Source: Sialis fuliginosa
Taxonomy: Eukaryota > Arthropoda > Insecta > Megaloptera > Sialidae
Direction of reading: 5' to 3'
Assembly: GCA_961205875.1 (NCBI GenBank)
Contig: OY540813.1
Location: forward strand, 17,269,001-17,333,000
Length of the DNA stretch: 64,000 bases
This document shows, piece after piece, positions 33,019 through 43,383 of this stretch. Below the pieces are notes generated by a model. That model worked only from the letters and a program-made list of their open reading frames with translations, did no database searches and was not told the origin of the DNA. The position numbers were made by a program, and so were the translations under genes. How positions within the stretch are numbered: position 1 is the stretch's first letter; each line of letters opens with the position of its first letter.

Positions 33019-33711
33019 AAACCACGATGAGTCAGTTTCATAGATAATTAACTAAAATATTTTTTAGTATTAGCGTTATTGCTAGCTGAATTTCCAGTTC
33101 AGAGTTATTGCTCATCAAAGTCAAAAAATATATATATATTTTTTTAAATTTTTATGAAAATTACATTTTTCTCCAAAAATACCAACAATATGTGGTATTT
33201 TTTATAATTATTTTAGTGTGTCATAATGTTACCTACAAAGTTTGGACCTGGGTCTTACAGTTTTCCAGTTATAAAATCTAATTTAATCCCCAAAATAACT
33301 ATTTTGCTACCTACATAATTTTACATACATTACATAATTTTATTATTAATGGTTATTTAGAAAATTTTAAAACTACAACAGTACTCAAAGCGTAATTATG
33401 TGATTGTAAACAAAAAAAATGAATGACTGTTTCATTTAATAGGATAGGTAAAGTTACTTTGGGGATTAATTTAGATAAATTTATAACTGGAAAACTGTAA
33501 GACTCAGGTCCAAACTTTGTGTGGTGAATTTGCAGGCAACATTATGACACACCAAAATAATGATAAAATATATTACATATTGTAGAAAAATGTCATTTTC
33601 ATCAAAATTTTCAAAAAAATAAATATATTTTTGGACTTTGTTGAGCAATAACTTTGAATTGGAAATACGGCTTGCAATAACGCTAATACTGAAAAATACG
33701 TTAGTAAACCC

Positions 33712-33827
33712 ATTACAAGATCCCCAAATGGGGATTTAATTTTATTTTTTATTTTTTTCACTTATAATAATATAATTCTATTGTAAGTGGAAAAAAATAT
33801 AATCCCCATTTGGGGATCTTGTAACGG
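33712..33827. mobile_element. Nested MITE in the right arm of the 32720-34052 element
   Basis: ATTACAAGATCCCCAAATGG and its inverted match CCATTTGGGGATCTTGTAAC delimit a 116-bp palindrome. ATCCCCAAATGGGGATT is itself self-complementary. It is absent from the corresponding place in the left arm. Confidence 0.75.
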
Positions 33828-34152
33828 AATGGATTAATTATCTATGAAACTGACTCATTGTGGTTGCTCTAGTTACATTACTTTGGAAGTTATGAGATAA
33901 TCTTTGTTTGTAAGTACTACTCTGAAGGAACTTTTTAAACAGCCTGTAGCTCAGAGGGTGTTGAAGATAGACCCCCCTTTCCGTGAAATTTTGTATTCAC
34001 AATGATCTAAGGAATCACCTAAAATATCTGTATTCAAAACCTGACCATCCTGTATATGTGTGTATATAAATATATAATATGTATAGAAAATTTAAGTGGA
34101 CTGTTAGATAACAAATATTGAATATACATAAATTATAACAAGTACTGCATAT

Positions 34153-34213
34153 ATGTATGTATATATATATATATATATAAAAAAATATATATATATATAT
34201 ATGTATATATATA
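34153..34213. repeat. (TA)n microsatellite
   Basis: Long TATATA tracts, interrupted by a short A-run and GTATG, abut the left end of the next foldback element. Confidence 0.85.
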
Positions 34214-35391
34214 CAGGTGATTCAGCGCTGTCGTGCCAAACTTGAACAGTAAATTAAGAGAAATATTTTAAGCAAAAAACATTATATGAATATGTGTCCG
34301 GAAATTTTTCGTAAGGGGGCTACAGCCCTCCAAAGATTTTATTCAAAATTAGTTTTTATTTAATATCTGGAGATCCCATTGTGCTAAAGTTATGAAATTT
34401 TTTACAGGGTTTAGTATTAATAAGTGTTATCGATTTCCAGTATTGAACAATTATGATTTAGATCAGGGCTGTATGGGGCCAGTGGGCCTATCGATGTTTA
34501 TCTAGTATTTTTTTGTTCTTTAATTTTTTCCTAAATTAAACATTTGAATAAGATTGTATGGCACAAAATACATAAAAATATACTTTGCTCATTTATCATA
34601 TGGTAAACCGTTTACGAGAAATATGAATGCAAAAGAAAGGATGCAGAATTTTACTTAATACGGATGTTTCAAATTACAAAAATTATTTTTATATTCTTGA
34701 TCTATAATAAAAAATAAGACAAAAAAATAATAAAAATATACCTCCAAAAATTCATCCTTACAAACAAATAGCCATTTTAAGTTTCGCTTTCTAGTTATGT
34801 TAGTAAATTACTTGCAACATTAATAGAACTGGCTATAGGTCTAAGAGGACACGTATTAGTTGATATATGTATACATGAACTTTTTTCTTACCTTTAATCA
34901 AAGAACAGAAATATAAATTTATTTTGTTTAATTTGAAGCATCCGTATTAAGTAAAATTCTGCATGCTTTCTTTTGCATCGATATTGCTCGTAAACGGTTT
35001 ATCCTATGATAAATGAGCAATGTATATTTTTGTGTATTTTGTCTCATACAGTCTTATTCAAATTTTTAACTCAGGAAAAAATTGAAGAACAAAAAATACT
35101 GGATAAAAATCGACGGGCCTCCTGGGCCCATACAACCCTGGTCAAAATTATTATTGGTTGTTACTGGATATAGATAACACTTATTAATACTAAACCCTGT
35201 ATCAAATTTCATAACTATGGCACAATAGGTTCTCAAGATATTAAATAAAAACTAATTATGAGTAAAATCTTTGGAGAGCTGTAGCCCCCTCATGACAAAT
35301 TTCCGGACACATATTTATATAATGTTTTTTGCTTAAAATATTTTTCTCGATGTACCGTTCAAGTTTGGCACGACAGTGCTGAATCATCCTG
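34214..35391. mobile_element. TA-flanked foldback MITE (1178 bp)
   Basis: The left end CAGGTGATTCAGCGCTGTCG and the inverted right end CAGGATGATTCAGCACTGTC are flanked by TA (34212-34213, 35392-35393). The arms of about 480 bp match throughout, for example GTGTCCGGAAATTT, GGGGGCTACAGC, TTTATCATATGGTAAACCG/TTTATCATAGGATAAACCG and ACTTAATACGGATG. The loop of about 220 bp has no gene. A half copy sits in a neurotactin intron at 46454-46690. Confidence 0.85.
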
Positions 35392-35436
35392 TATACATAT
35401 ATGCACATTATCAATTTCAGCTGTAAACAATACATA

Positions 35437-35650
35437 TTAAGTGTTAAAAGAAATATTAATGAATGACAACCCCATATTAAATGTATATACTTTAGGTAAT
35501 ATGAAAACCACTTAAAATGTTTAAATAGGTTCCTATTTAAAATTATGAGTTTTACTAAAAATGTTATCAGTTGAATGGAAAGACCATAAAATTAAGATGT
35601 TTATTTAAGTAGGGTATTAATTACAATTTATTATACAAATAATCAAAATA
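35437..35650 (+). repeat. Direct repeat A, left copy
   Basis: It starts CAGCTGTAAACAATACATAT and includes GAATGACAACCCCAT, TAATATGAAAACCACTTAAA and a TTAATTACAATTTATTAT tail. The same series reappears at 36163-36440 in the same orientation, flanking the AGTGAC element. Confidence 0.75.
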
Positions 35651-35654
35651 AAAA

Positions 35655-36159
35655 AGTGACTAAAAATCGCCCGTTTGGGGGTTCGCAAATATTTAATAAA
35701 ATTGTGGTTGTGTTATGATGAGATATTAATCACACAAAAAATTTAATTAATTAAAAAGATATTAGGAGTCGAAGTAATTGAAACATATGTATAGAACATT
35801 CAAATGATATTCAATGATATTGTGTATAGAGGGTAGTTGAAGGGATAGTTCTTTCTATGGCTAGTTTTTTGTTTGAATCGTCGATGTTATTGGTAATTAA
35901 TTAATTCCTACTATTTAATATATATTTTACATCGTTTTATAATTTTAGATAATTTATTTCATTTGAATGTTCTATACATGCATGTTTCAATTACTTTGAC
36001 CCCTTATACATATGTATATTTGAAACTATTGCAATGCTCATTGAATTTTTTTCTGTTATTAATATTATATGTCATAATAAGACATCATATAGACCACAAA
36101 TGAATTAAATATTTGCGGACCCCCAAACGGGCGAAAAAAGATCTATTTTTAGGGTCACT
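35655..36159. mobile_element. Inverted-repeat element with AGTGAC termini (505 bp)
   Basis: AGTGACTAAAAATCGCCCG and its inverted partner (AGTGACCCTAAAAATAGATC, then CGCCCGTTTGGGGG) bound it. CGCCCGTTTGGGGGTTCGCA is mirrored by TGCGGACCCCCAAACGGGCG. A second inner inversion pairs GTATAGAACATTCAAATGA with TTGAATGTTCTATAC. It has no coding capacity. Confidence 0.7.
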
Positions 36160-36162
36160 CTT

Positions 36163-36440
36163 TCAGCTGTAAACAATACATATTAGGTGTTAAAAGAAAT
36201 GTTTATGAATGACACCCCATTTTAAAATTTACTTTAGGTAATATGAAAACCACTTAAAATGTTTAGATTAGTAGGACCTTGATTAGTAGGTACCTATTCA
36301 AAATTTATCAGTTTTACTAAAAATGTCTATTCTATATATAATCTTATCTCTGTGGGAATGAAAAGACTAAAATTGAGATATTTATTTAACTAGGGTAATA
36401 ATTATAATTTATTGTAAAAATAACCAAAATAAAATCCGAT
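36163..36440 (+). repeat. Direct repeat A, right copy
   Basis: It matches 35437-35650 (CAGCTGTAAACAATACATAT, GAATGACACCCCATTT, TAATATGAAAACCACTTAAA, GGGTAATAATTATAATTTATT) with about 60 bp extra, including a GATTAGTAGG doublet. Confidence 0.75.
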
Positions 36441-36889
36441 GATATAATACTAATAATTAATAATAATATATAAGTCAAAATTTTGGTTTTTAAATCAGTA
36501 TTAGTTAATATTTTCAATTTATACAATTTTTATGAGAAAATATTAATTATTCAATAGCGTGAAAAATATAACCTACGTCTTTCTGCAATCATTAACTTTG
36601 TATCGGTGAAATAATTGTTTAAATCGGTTGACTGTTGTTCGAGATTTCCTTAAATACACACATTTTTTTTTTTTTTGCTTAGTAATAATTTATGGCTAAA
36701 CCCAATAACCAATAAATTAAATTAAAACATGTGATAATTTCTTTCTTATATTTTAGATAATTAATAATAATTATTTAATAATCATTTACTTATTAAAAAT
36801 AAAATATTAGTACAAATCATAACGTGCGAAATAGCTGCTAGTAGACACATTGCTTTGACACGAGTAGAAAATAGCAATACATTATAAAT
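36441..36889. other. AT-rich spacer
   Basis: No gene or repeat recognised beyond poly-T and simple AT stretches. Confidence 0.4.
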
Positions 36890-37105
36890 GAAGTTTGTCT
36901 GGGTGAAGGCGGAGCTTACGCTTAGAAAGCTGTCAAGCGAGGGGTACGGGACGGATAATTTTGTATCTTGGATAATAAGTTAGTTCAAGTTCCGATTGTA
37001 AGATGGCTTGAGTGCTGCCACCTGGAGCTTGGAACATCGTCCCCGTTTCATCAAAATACATTGCGTTGTTTCTCTTGTTATTCTTTACTCAATGGTATAG
37101 GTTGG
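36890..37105 (+). repeat. Dispersed repeat, inverted copy of 21410-21670
   Basis: The segments GGCGGAGCTTACGC, TGTCAAGCGAGGGGTACGGG, TATCTTGGATAATAAG, ATGGCTTGAGTGCTGCCACC, GGAACATCGTCCCCGTTTCA and CTTGTTATTCTTTACTCAAT are the reverse-complement order of the earlier copy. Confidence 0.75.
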
Positions 37106-38222
37106 TGAGATTTGTACTAAATGAGCAATATCATGTATTTATGTATATAATATTTTATAAATCGTACAGAGTTGATGTTCTAAGAAAATACAAGTTAACT
37201 GTCCTTGATTAGGGCGAAATCGAGTTGATTAGTTTTGAGTTGGTTAGTTTTCGTTTAATTAGGTTAGCTCTATTCTAACACATCAATACCTGATATTTAG
37301 GTTTACCTTATTTTATTTGTGGAGGGGGGGGGGGTAATGAAATACCTCCACCCCCCCCAAAAAATAAAAATTATAAAATTTAATTATACAATAATATTGT
37401 ACGCAAATATTATTGCGCAAAACAAAATTTTAATGCTCAGATAAATTATTTTTAATGTCACACTTTATGTTTAGTATAATGCTCAGAATTCAAAATTTTA
37501 TTGCTCAAATACAATAAATATTTAATGCTCAAAGTATATATAAAATATTGCGCGCTTAAATACTACCATATAATATTCAACGTGGAATATCTACATATTG
37601 CTAATGTGTTTATATTTTATACATATAGATATATTATTCAAGTATAAACCAATTTATTGATATAAATTTATAATTTGGTTACATTATATTATTAATTCAT
37701 TAATTACAAAATAAACAGCTAACTAACAATCAAATAGAAAATTTTAGTACATTAATATGTATATGGGCATGGCATTATCGATAACCTTTGTATATAAAAT
37801 TCGTATACTTAACTTATTATTTATTTTACTCAAATAAATGTTCAATTGAAAAAAATTTCAAACATTGTTCCGAGCCATGTATTGAGAACCACTGTTAGAA
37901 TCGTTATGAAATAATATAAAAGGGTGTATTAAACAAGATTATGTTTTACAAGGGTTGATTTAAACATTCAGGTAAAAATTGTACATAATAATTTCATAAC
38001 AATAACGGTTAAAAATTGACCCTTTCAACATTTCTAAACCTTTTCTTACGTTTGATATATGGTGTGATATATGTATGTTTATGACTGACAAAGTAATTAT
38101 TCAATAATGCTACACATTCCTTGTAATAAATATTAAATGTTATGTTAATTTCAACGACAAAAAATTCGTATTGCTACTATCGCTATCTCACTCAAAGCGT
38201 CTAAAGATGTACATAGGTAGGT
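37106..38222. other. AT-rich spacer with low-complexity tracts
   Basis: It holds a GTCCTTGATTAGGG segment (about 37200) also found near 54710 (GTCCTTGGTTAGGG), and a G-run (37323-37334) close to a C-run (37350-37359). No gene is seen. Confidence 0.4.
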
Positions 38223-38230
38223 CCAGTGGC

Positions 38231-38492
38231 CAGCGGCGGATTTACGTTAATGCCGCCCTGGACAAAAAAAATTGCCGCCCCTCTACCAAGTAAAAATATA
38301 ATCTATTTTTGATATAAGTTTCAGAATTACCATATGAACTGAAAAGTGATAACTGTTTTTATAAGTGATGTAGAAAAATCGTTTTGATAATCGGAATAAT
38401 TTTTGTATTACTATTTTTTTTAGAGTGTTGTGTATTAAACTAAAAAATTTGTATTCTCCCAGAATCTGCCGCCCTGCCTAAATCCGTCACTG
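38231..38492. mobile_element. hAT MITE (262 bp)
   Basis: CAGCGGCGGATTTACG (left) and CCTAAATCCGTCACTG (right) are inverted termini, and GCCGCCCT occurs just inside both ends. A perfect 8-bp duplication CCAGTGGC is at 38223-38230 and 38493-38500. Confidence 0.85.
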
Positions 38493-38500
38493 CCAGTGGC

Positions 38501-38680
38501 ACGTTATACATTAGGTACTTTAAGCAACTGCCTAGGGCCTCAAGGTAAATTATGGGCTCCAAGTTAACAACGGTGAACGGTAAAAGTAAAAAAATGTATG
38601 TGGAGGAAAAAAAGGTCTTCAACAGGCATGTCAATTATTTTTTTAAATTTTGTTGTTAATTTTTTATTCAACAAATTTCT
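38501..38680. repeat. GCAACTGCCTAGGGCC repeat fragment
   Basis: AAGCAACTGCCTAGGGCCTC is related to GGCAACTGCCAAGGGTCC near 60477 and TTGCCTAGGGCCC near 60636. These are fragments of one dispersed family, class unknown. Confidence 0.45.
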
Positions 38681-39149
38681 TTTTAAATGGGTGCTTTGAA
38701 TATTTTTTTAAAGAAGCTCAAATCAGTATAAATGAAACCGGATTTGGACTGAAATCTCCAATACCAATGTTTTCAACATAGCCCCCACATGGGGAGGGGA
38801 GTGACAAGACTATAGTCCTGGGACTCGGAGCTAAGGGGTGTCCAGCGTGGTGAGCAAAACAAGTTATTGATTGGTATTAACGAATTAAAATTTTAATTGA
38901 AAGACCTAAAAAATGTAATTCAAATTGACCAAAAAAAAAACCTGGTCGAAAAAAAAATTTATCAGGGGGTCCGCACAACAATTCCAGTCTATGGGGCCGT
39001 GATAGGATTTGAAGACCATGGATTTCAAACATATACTTATTCATCTCATTGTCCCAGTAAAACAATGGAAATAAAATGTAAATGTTTCTAAAATATGATG
39101 TCAAAAATTGCTAGAATAAACTTCAATCACACGAAACTAAAAAGAAACT

Positions 39150-39850
39150 ATTCTAAATAAAAAGCGAGCTCAGACAAGTGCAAGGTATATAAAGACAAGG
39201 TAGTCTCATCAGCTCCTTAACCAATCAGCGGCCGCGTGGGAATTGACGTCACTTGGGGGATGTATTCAAATGCTATAAATGTATAATAGAATATCAATTA
39301 CAAAAAAAATTCCTTTATTTATTCTTGCTAAATCATAAAAAAAGCTGTCACAGACAATTTGGTTTATTCGGGAAGCGTCATTTTTATTGTTCTTAAGTTG
39401 GCAATACGTTATATGATTCTGATAGCTTTTTATGATTTTTCAATGTCTAATTTATATTTATTTGATTGTATGTGTTGTTAAAATATCAAAAAATACGAAA
39501 ACAAGAATAAATAAAGGAATTTTTTTGTAATTGATATTCTATTATACATTTATAGCATTTTAGTACATCCCCCAAGTGACGTTGATTCCCGCACGGCCGC
39601 TGATTGGTCGAGTAGCTGATGAGACTACCTTGTCTTTATATACCTTGAGACAAGTGTACTTGCAATGAGGATTACATACAGGATGTTGAACACACCTTGT
39701 TCCAATGCTCACTGTATGAGAAGGAGAAAAAGATTATGCTCGAAGAACTTATGAAGAAAGAAATTTATCCTCCACTGTTGTTAGTATTATTTCTACCCTG
39801 ACCTCGTTAGACATCTCTATAAAATCGTTAATAATTTAATACTGAAACCG
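39150..39850 (+). pseudogene. 3' end of a LINE ORF, split by a MULE-like MITE
   Basis: Reading across the inserted MITE, the plus frame has KASSDKC just before it and, after it, CNEDYIQDVEHTLFQCSLYE followed by KEKKIMLEELMKKEIYP. This matches the Cys/His cluster and following helix at the C-terminus of jockey/R1-type non-LTR retrotransposons (C-x-C...VEH-x-L-F-x-C-x-x-Y). The frame then shifts, and SIISTLTSLDISIKSLI appears in another frame near 39782-39835. It is a dead copy. Confidence 0.75.
39181..39647. mobile_element. MULE-like MITE (467 bp) with 9-bp target duplication
   Basis: The termini CAAGGTATATAAAGACAAGG and CCTTGTCTTTATATACCTTG are inverted, with arms matching for about 145 bp. 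The 9-bp AGACAAGTG is duplicated at 39172-39180 and 39648-39656. A 9-bp duplication with long TIRs suggests a Mutator-like origin. Both arms carry CCAATCAG, TGACGT(CA) and ATAAATGTATAATAGAATAT blocks, shared with the pogo-like MITE at 14400-15043. Confidence 0.8.
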
Positions 39851-42800
39851 AAATTGATTTTCAACTTTATGAACTAATTTAATATTTTTTCTGAACTCAA
39901 ATAAATAATAATCTTTTAAATATCATTTTTAGAAGAAACACTATATCAAATAAGTTGTATTAAAAAATTTCAAAAATGTATTGTTGCTTTATTTTCCTTG
40001 CCATTATTTGTACTAGAAATGAGGTTTAGAAGAAACAGTACGAATACAAATTAAATTACATATAAAAAAAATAATATTCTTTATTTAAAATTATAGTTTA
40101 TAACATAATCTATTAAATTGTGTCACGAACGCAATTCGTGATCGGGTGTGAGTAAAAAATAGAATTCGTGAACGGTCGTGACTCCAAATATTTTGATTGT
40201 CAACGTGCGTAATCGTGAATAAAATTACTTTCGTATTCATTTTTTTAAGAAAAATTTAGAAATTTATATTGATATTTAAATATGATAATTTATATTTTAT
40301 TTCTCGAATAAAATGACGATTTTATGTCATATATTTTATACTGAAATTATCATATTTTTTTTGGTAATTTAATTCTAACCTAAATTCGTTTTGATCAAAT
40401 ACATCTAAATATCTATAAACCAAGAAAAATGCATGCACGGTTTTTTCTACTTTAACTCACGATTAAGGTAACCAGATCTCAGATTTTCACCCAGAGTCTC
40501 AGGTTTTGTATACTGTTTCTCCGGGATCCGGGTTCCGGTGTAATTTCTCCGGGTTTTATAAAAATGATGACGACTAAAAAAAAAATGTCGTCAAGAAATA
40601 GCAGGGGGGCGCAAAACTGACGATTTGGATTTAAATTAAAATAATTATTTTAATAATTTTATTTAAAATAAAATAAAACAGCAAAAAGGATCGTTATTTA
40701 CATGTCAGGGTTTACAAAAACTAAAATCTCACAATCCAAATGTGAACAGAAAAAATCATGAATTAATTTAACTTTATTGTAACCCGATCCGGCCCTGCCA
40801 GATACAACTACCTACGATCCTTTATATCACATTGGTATGTACAATGAATGCATAACTTGTTGCAACCCTGACATGTCTGGAAAGTGTCACACTTCCCGTA
40901 ACACACAGCCAACGAGAGAGACAGCATGATGGAGAAGTGGGTGGAGAGCACTTCACAAAGAGGCTCATAGATTTCTAGATGAAAAGCATCAATAGAGCTA
41001 ATATTCTCCACCAACACTATCCTGTTTCACTAACTTGTCATTTTTCATGTAAGAATCAGGCCCGTGATATACAGAATTGACAGAAAGTCTGAAGCACAGT
41101 TTTGTCAATTATTTTTTAACACCCCACTTTAAGACAATCTGTCCCGCTACACATCTGGTTTCCCAAATCTTCCGCTTTTTTAAAACATGTCCTAATTAAT
41201 AATAATGAAATAAATAATAAAAAAAATTATATTCCTTATTTTTTTTGTACAAAAATATATATTTACGTACAGGATATCCCGTATGTAATCCCGTAAACAT
41301 ACCAATAAAATTTCAGGAATTGTTGAGGATTTAAAAACAATTGCTTTTTGTTAATAACCCCATTATCGCAAACAATCCGTTTTGGTAGAGCAAAAGAAAG
41401 GACCCCGTACAAATGTAATGAATTTTGCGTTTTGGTTAATGACCCCCCCCCCCCCCCCAAACCTCAAAAATTATAGCAAATTAAATAGAAATATGTTTAT
41501 TAAATACACTAAAGTAACTTTTTTTGTCCATCCCTCCCCCAAATTGTAATTTCACAGACCATGGCTTCTTTTAGGGCCTGAATAGTAACCAAATACCTAA
41601 TGAAAAATTAAGTAAATTTATTTATTTAATAGGCCTTCAAATAGCACATAGCAATTTTATTATTTTCAGTTATTACGAGTTTATCAGGACAATTTTAAAA
41701 GAGAAAATTTATTTTCAATTAATTCTCATTTCAATTAAAATCATATTTGTCAATAGAAGAAATCCCCTGCATCTAGGATTCATTAAGAGAAACGGTTTCA
41801 TCAAATAAATCGAGACTGGATGAAATTGATCCCACAAATCCCGTTGAATTAAACCTATTCAAACAAAAATCAAAAGTTTTTTATATTTCTGTGCCTTTCT
41901 TATCCTTATTTTAAATGTGAAATTTATTTTTATATTTATAAACTGCTCTATATAATTTCATTCATTTAATAATTAGTGATATTTGATAATTTTGTATATT
42001 TATTTTCAATTATTTTGTTATTTTTAATTTAAATAAACAATACCATTTATTTGTCACCTACTATTAAATTTCAAAATTATCATCGACATATAACTCAAAT
42101 ACCAAATCTTGATCTCACGACATGAAAAGTTTACGCACCCCTGATGTAATGTGTAGATTAAACAGTGCCGGCTTTAGGGATGGAGGCTGGGCGAACGCCC
42201 GGAGCGCCAGGCCAACCCTGGATTAAATATATTCTGTGGATTAAATCACCAATTGCATATTTGTAACACACAATAAGAATAATTGAACCGATCGATAGCG
42301 TTCGTGTACAAGTGGGCAAACATTAACAAACAAAAGACTAATTATATTATAGCGAATGATGTAATTACTAATCACTTTGCGCGAATGAAATCAGAATAAG
42401 TGTCCAAGATGTGTTGAGGACACTTGCGAGAGTCTCTGCATTGATTATAATAATACAGCTGCTCGGGTGTAAAAAATGTTAACTGACATATTCTAAGATT
42501 TTGTTTTACCTAGGCCACCACAAGGGGTGGGTTGGGGTGACAAAGCTCTACCCTAGGAGGGCCCGGACTGGCGTCGTTAAATTAAATATTAACAATTAAC
42601 TCCAATATTTATTTATCAAATTTATTATTTCTTTAGTGTACCTTAATCATGTTAAATGATTTAAAAAAATGCTTTTATTGACAACGTGTTGTTTAAAATA
42701 TTGTAGGAACTTTAATTTCTGACAAATATAAACGTAAAACGTTTAACAATTAACATAATATCGACACAGCAGCTAATTTGATATTGGTCATATATTAACT

Positions 42801-43181
42801 ATTAATTTGTTGAAAATAAGTACAATAGTACCTCACAATTTTTTTCAAAATTGTCTAAAGGGCAACACTTTACATGTTCAGTAAAAACTGTTATTTTCTG
42901 GTTTAAAATATATATAACTTTAATACATTTTGAGTTAATCTGGAAAAAAATTTAAAAACCATAAAAATATGAATAAATCTTAAAAGCCCTGTATATCCCG
43001 TTAATAAATTTATATGGATTATGTCATTTCTTAATTTAACTTACGCATGATTGTGATTATAACCAATTACAAAATCAGAGTCTTTATATAGGATGTTTGA
43101 AATACGAGTGAATAATTTATAATGTTTATAATTTATAAATTATAATAATTTATAATTGATAACGGATTATTAGTTGGATCT
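39851..43181. other. Intergenic DNA with decayed repeat fragments
   Basis: Recognisable pieces are: repeated CGTGAACG/CGTGATCG words (40120-40230); a decayed relative of the TAGGGTGACCAGAT hAT MITE (40455-40600, with CTCCGGGATCCGGGTTCCGG); a poly-C run (41446-41458); a CAGTGCCGGCTTTAGGG hAT-type end (42163) with a possible partner GGGCCCGGACTG (about 42560). No coding exon is supported. The 69-codon minus frame at 40808-41017 is unrecognised. Confidence 0.4.
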
Positions 43182-43383
43182 TTGGCTTCTGGGTGTAAGC
43201 CGCGTCGGTTTGGTAGTGTTATCGGTCAACGTTTCGTCACACATTGCAGTGGACATCTCCAGGGCTCTTCTAAAAGTGCAACAGCTATCTATTTGTTGCA
43301 CTTTTAGAAGAGCCCTGAAGATGTGTGACGAAACGTTGACCGATAACACTACCAAACCGACACGGCTTACACCCAGAAACCAA
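43182..43383. repeat. Palindromic CTGAAGATG...GACGAAACG repeat, copy 2
   Basis: TTGGCTTCTGGGTGTAAGCC on the left is mirrored by GGCTTACACCCAGAAACCAA on the right. The arms match nearly base for base through AACGTTTCGTCACACA and AGAGCCCTGAAGATGTGTGA, meeting at GTTGCACTTTTAGAAGAGC / GCTCTTCTAAAAGTGCAAC. Same family as 8986-9145. Confidence 0.75.

Larger units (their letters stand above)
32720..34052. mobile_element. TA-flanked foldback element (1333 bp) with nested MITEs in both arms
   Basis: The ends CAAGATGGTTCGATTTGGGA and (inverted) CAGGATGGTCAGGTTTTGAA are flanked by TA (32718-32719, 34053-34054). The arms match over several hundred bp, including ATACAGATATTTTAGG, CTACAGGGTGTTCAAAAAG/CTTTTTAAACAGCCTGTAG and GATAATCTCATAACTTCCA-type blocks. 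Alignment of the arms is broken by one small palindromic insert in each. It has no coding capacity. Confidence 0.8.
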
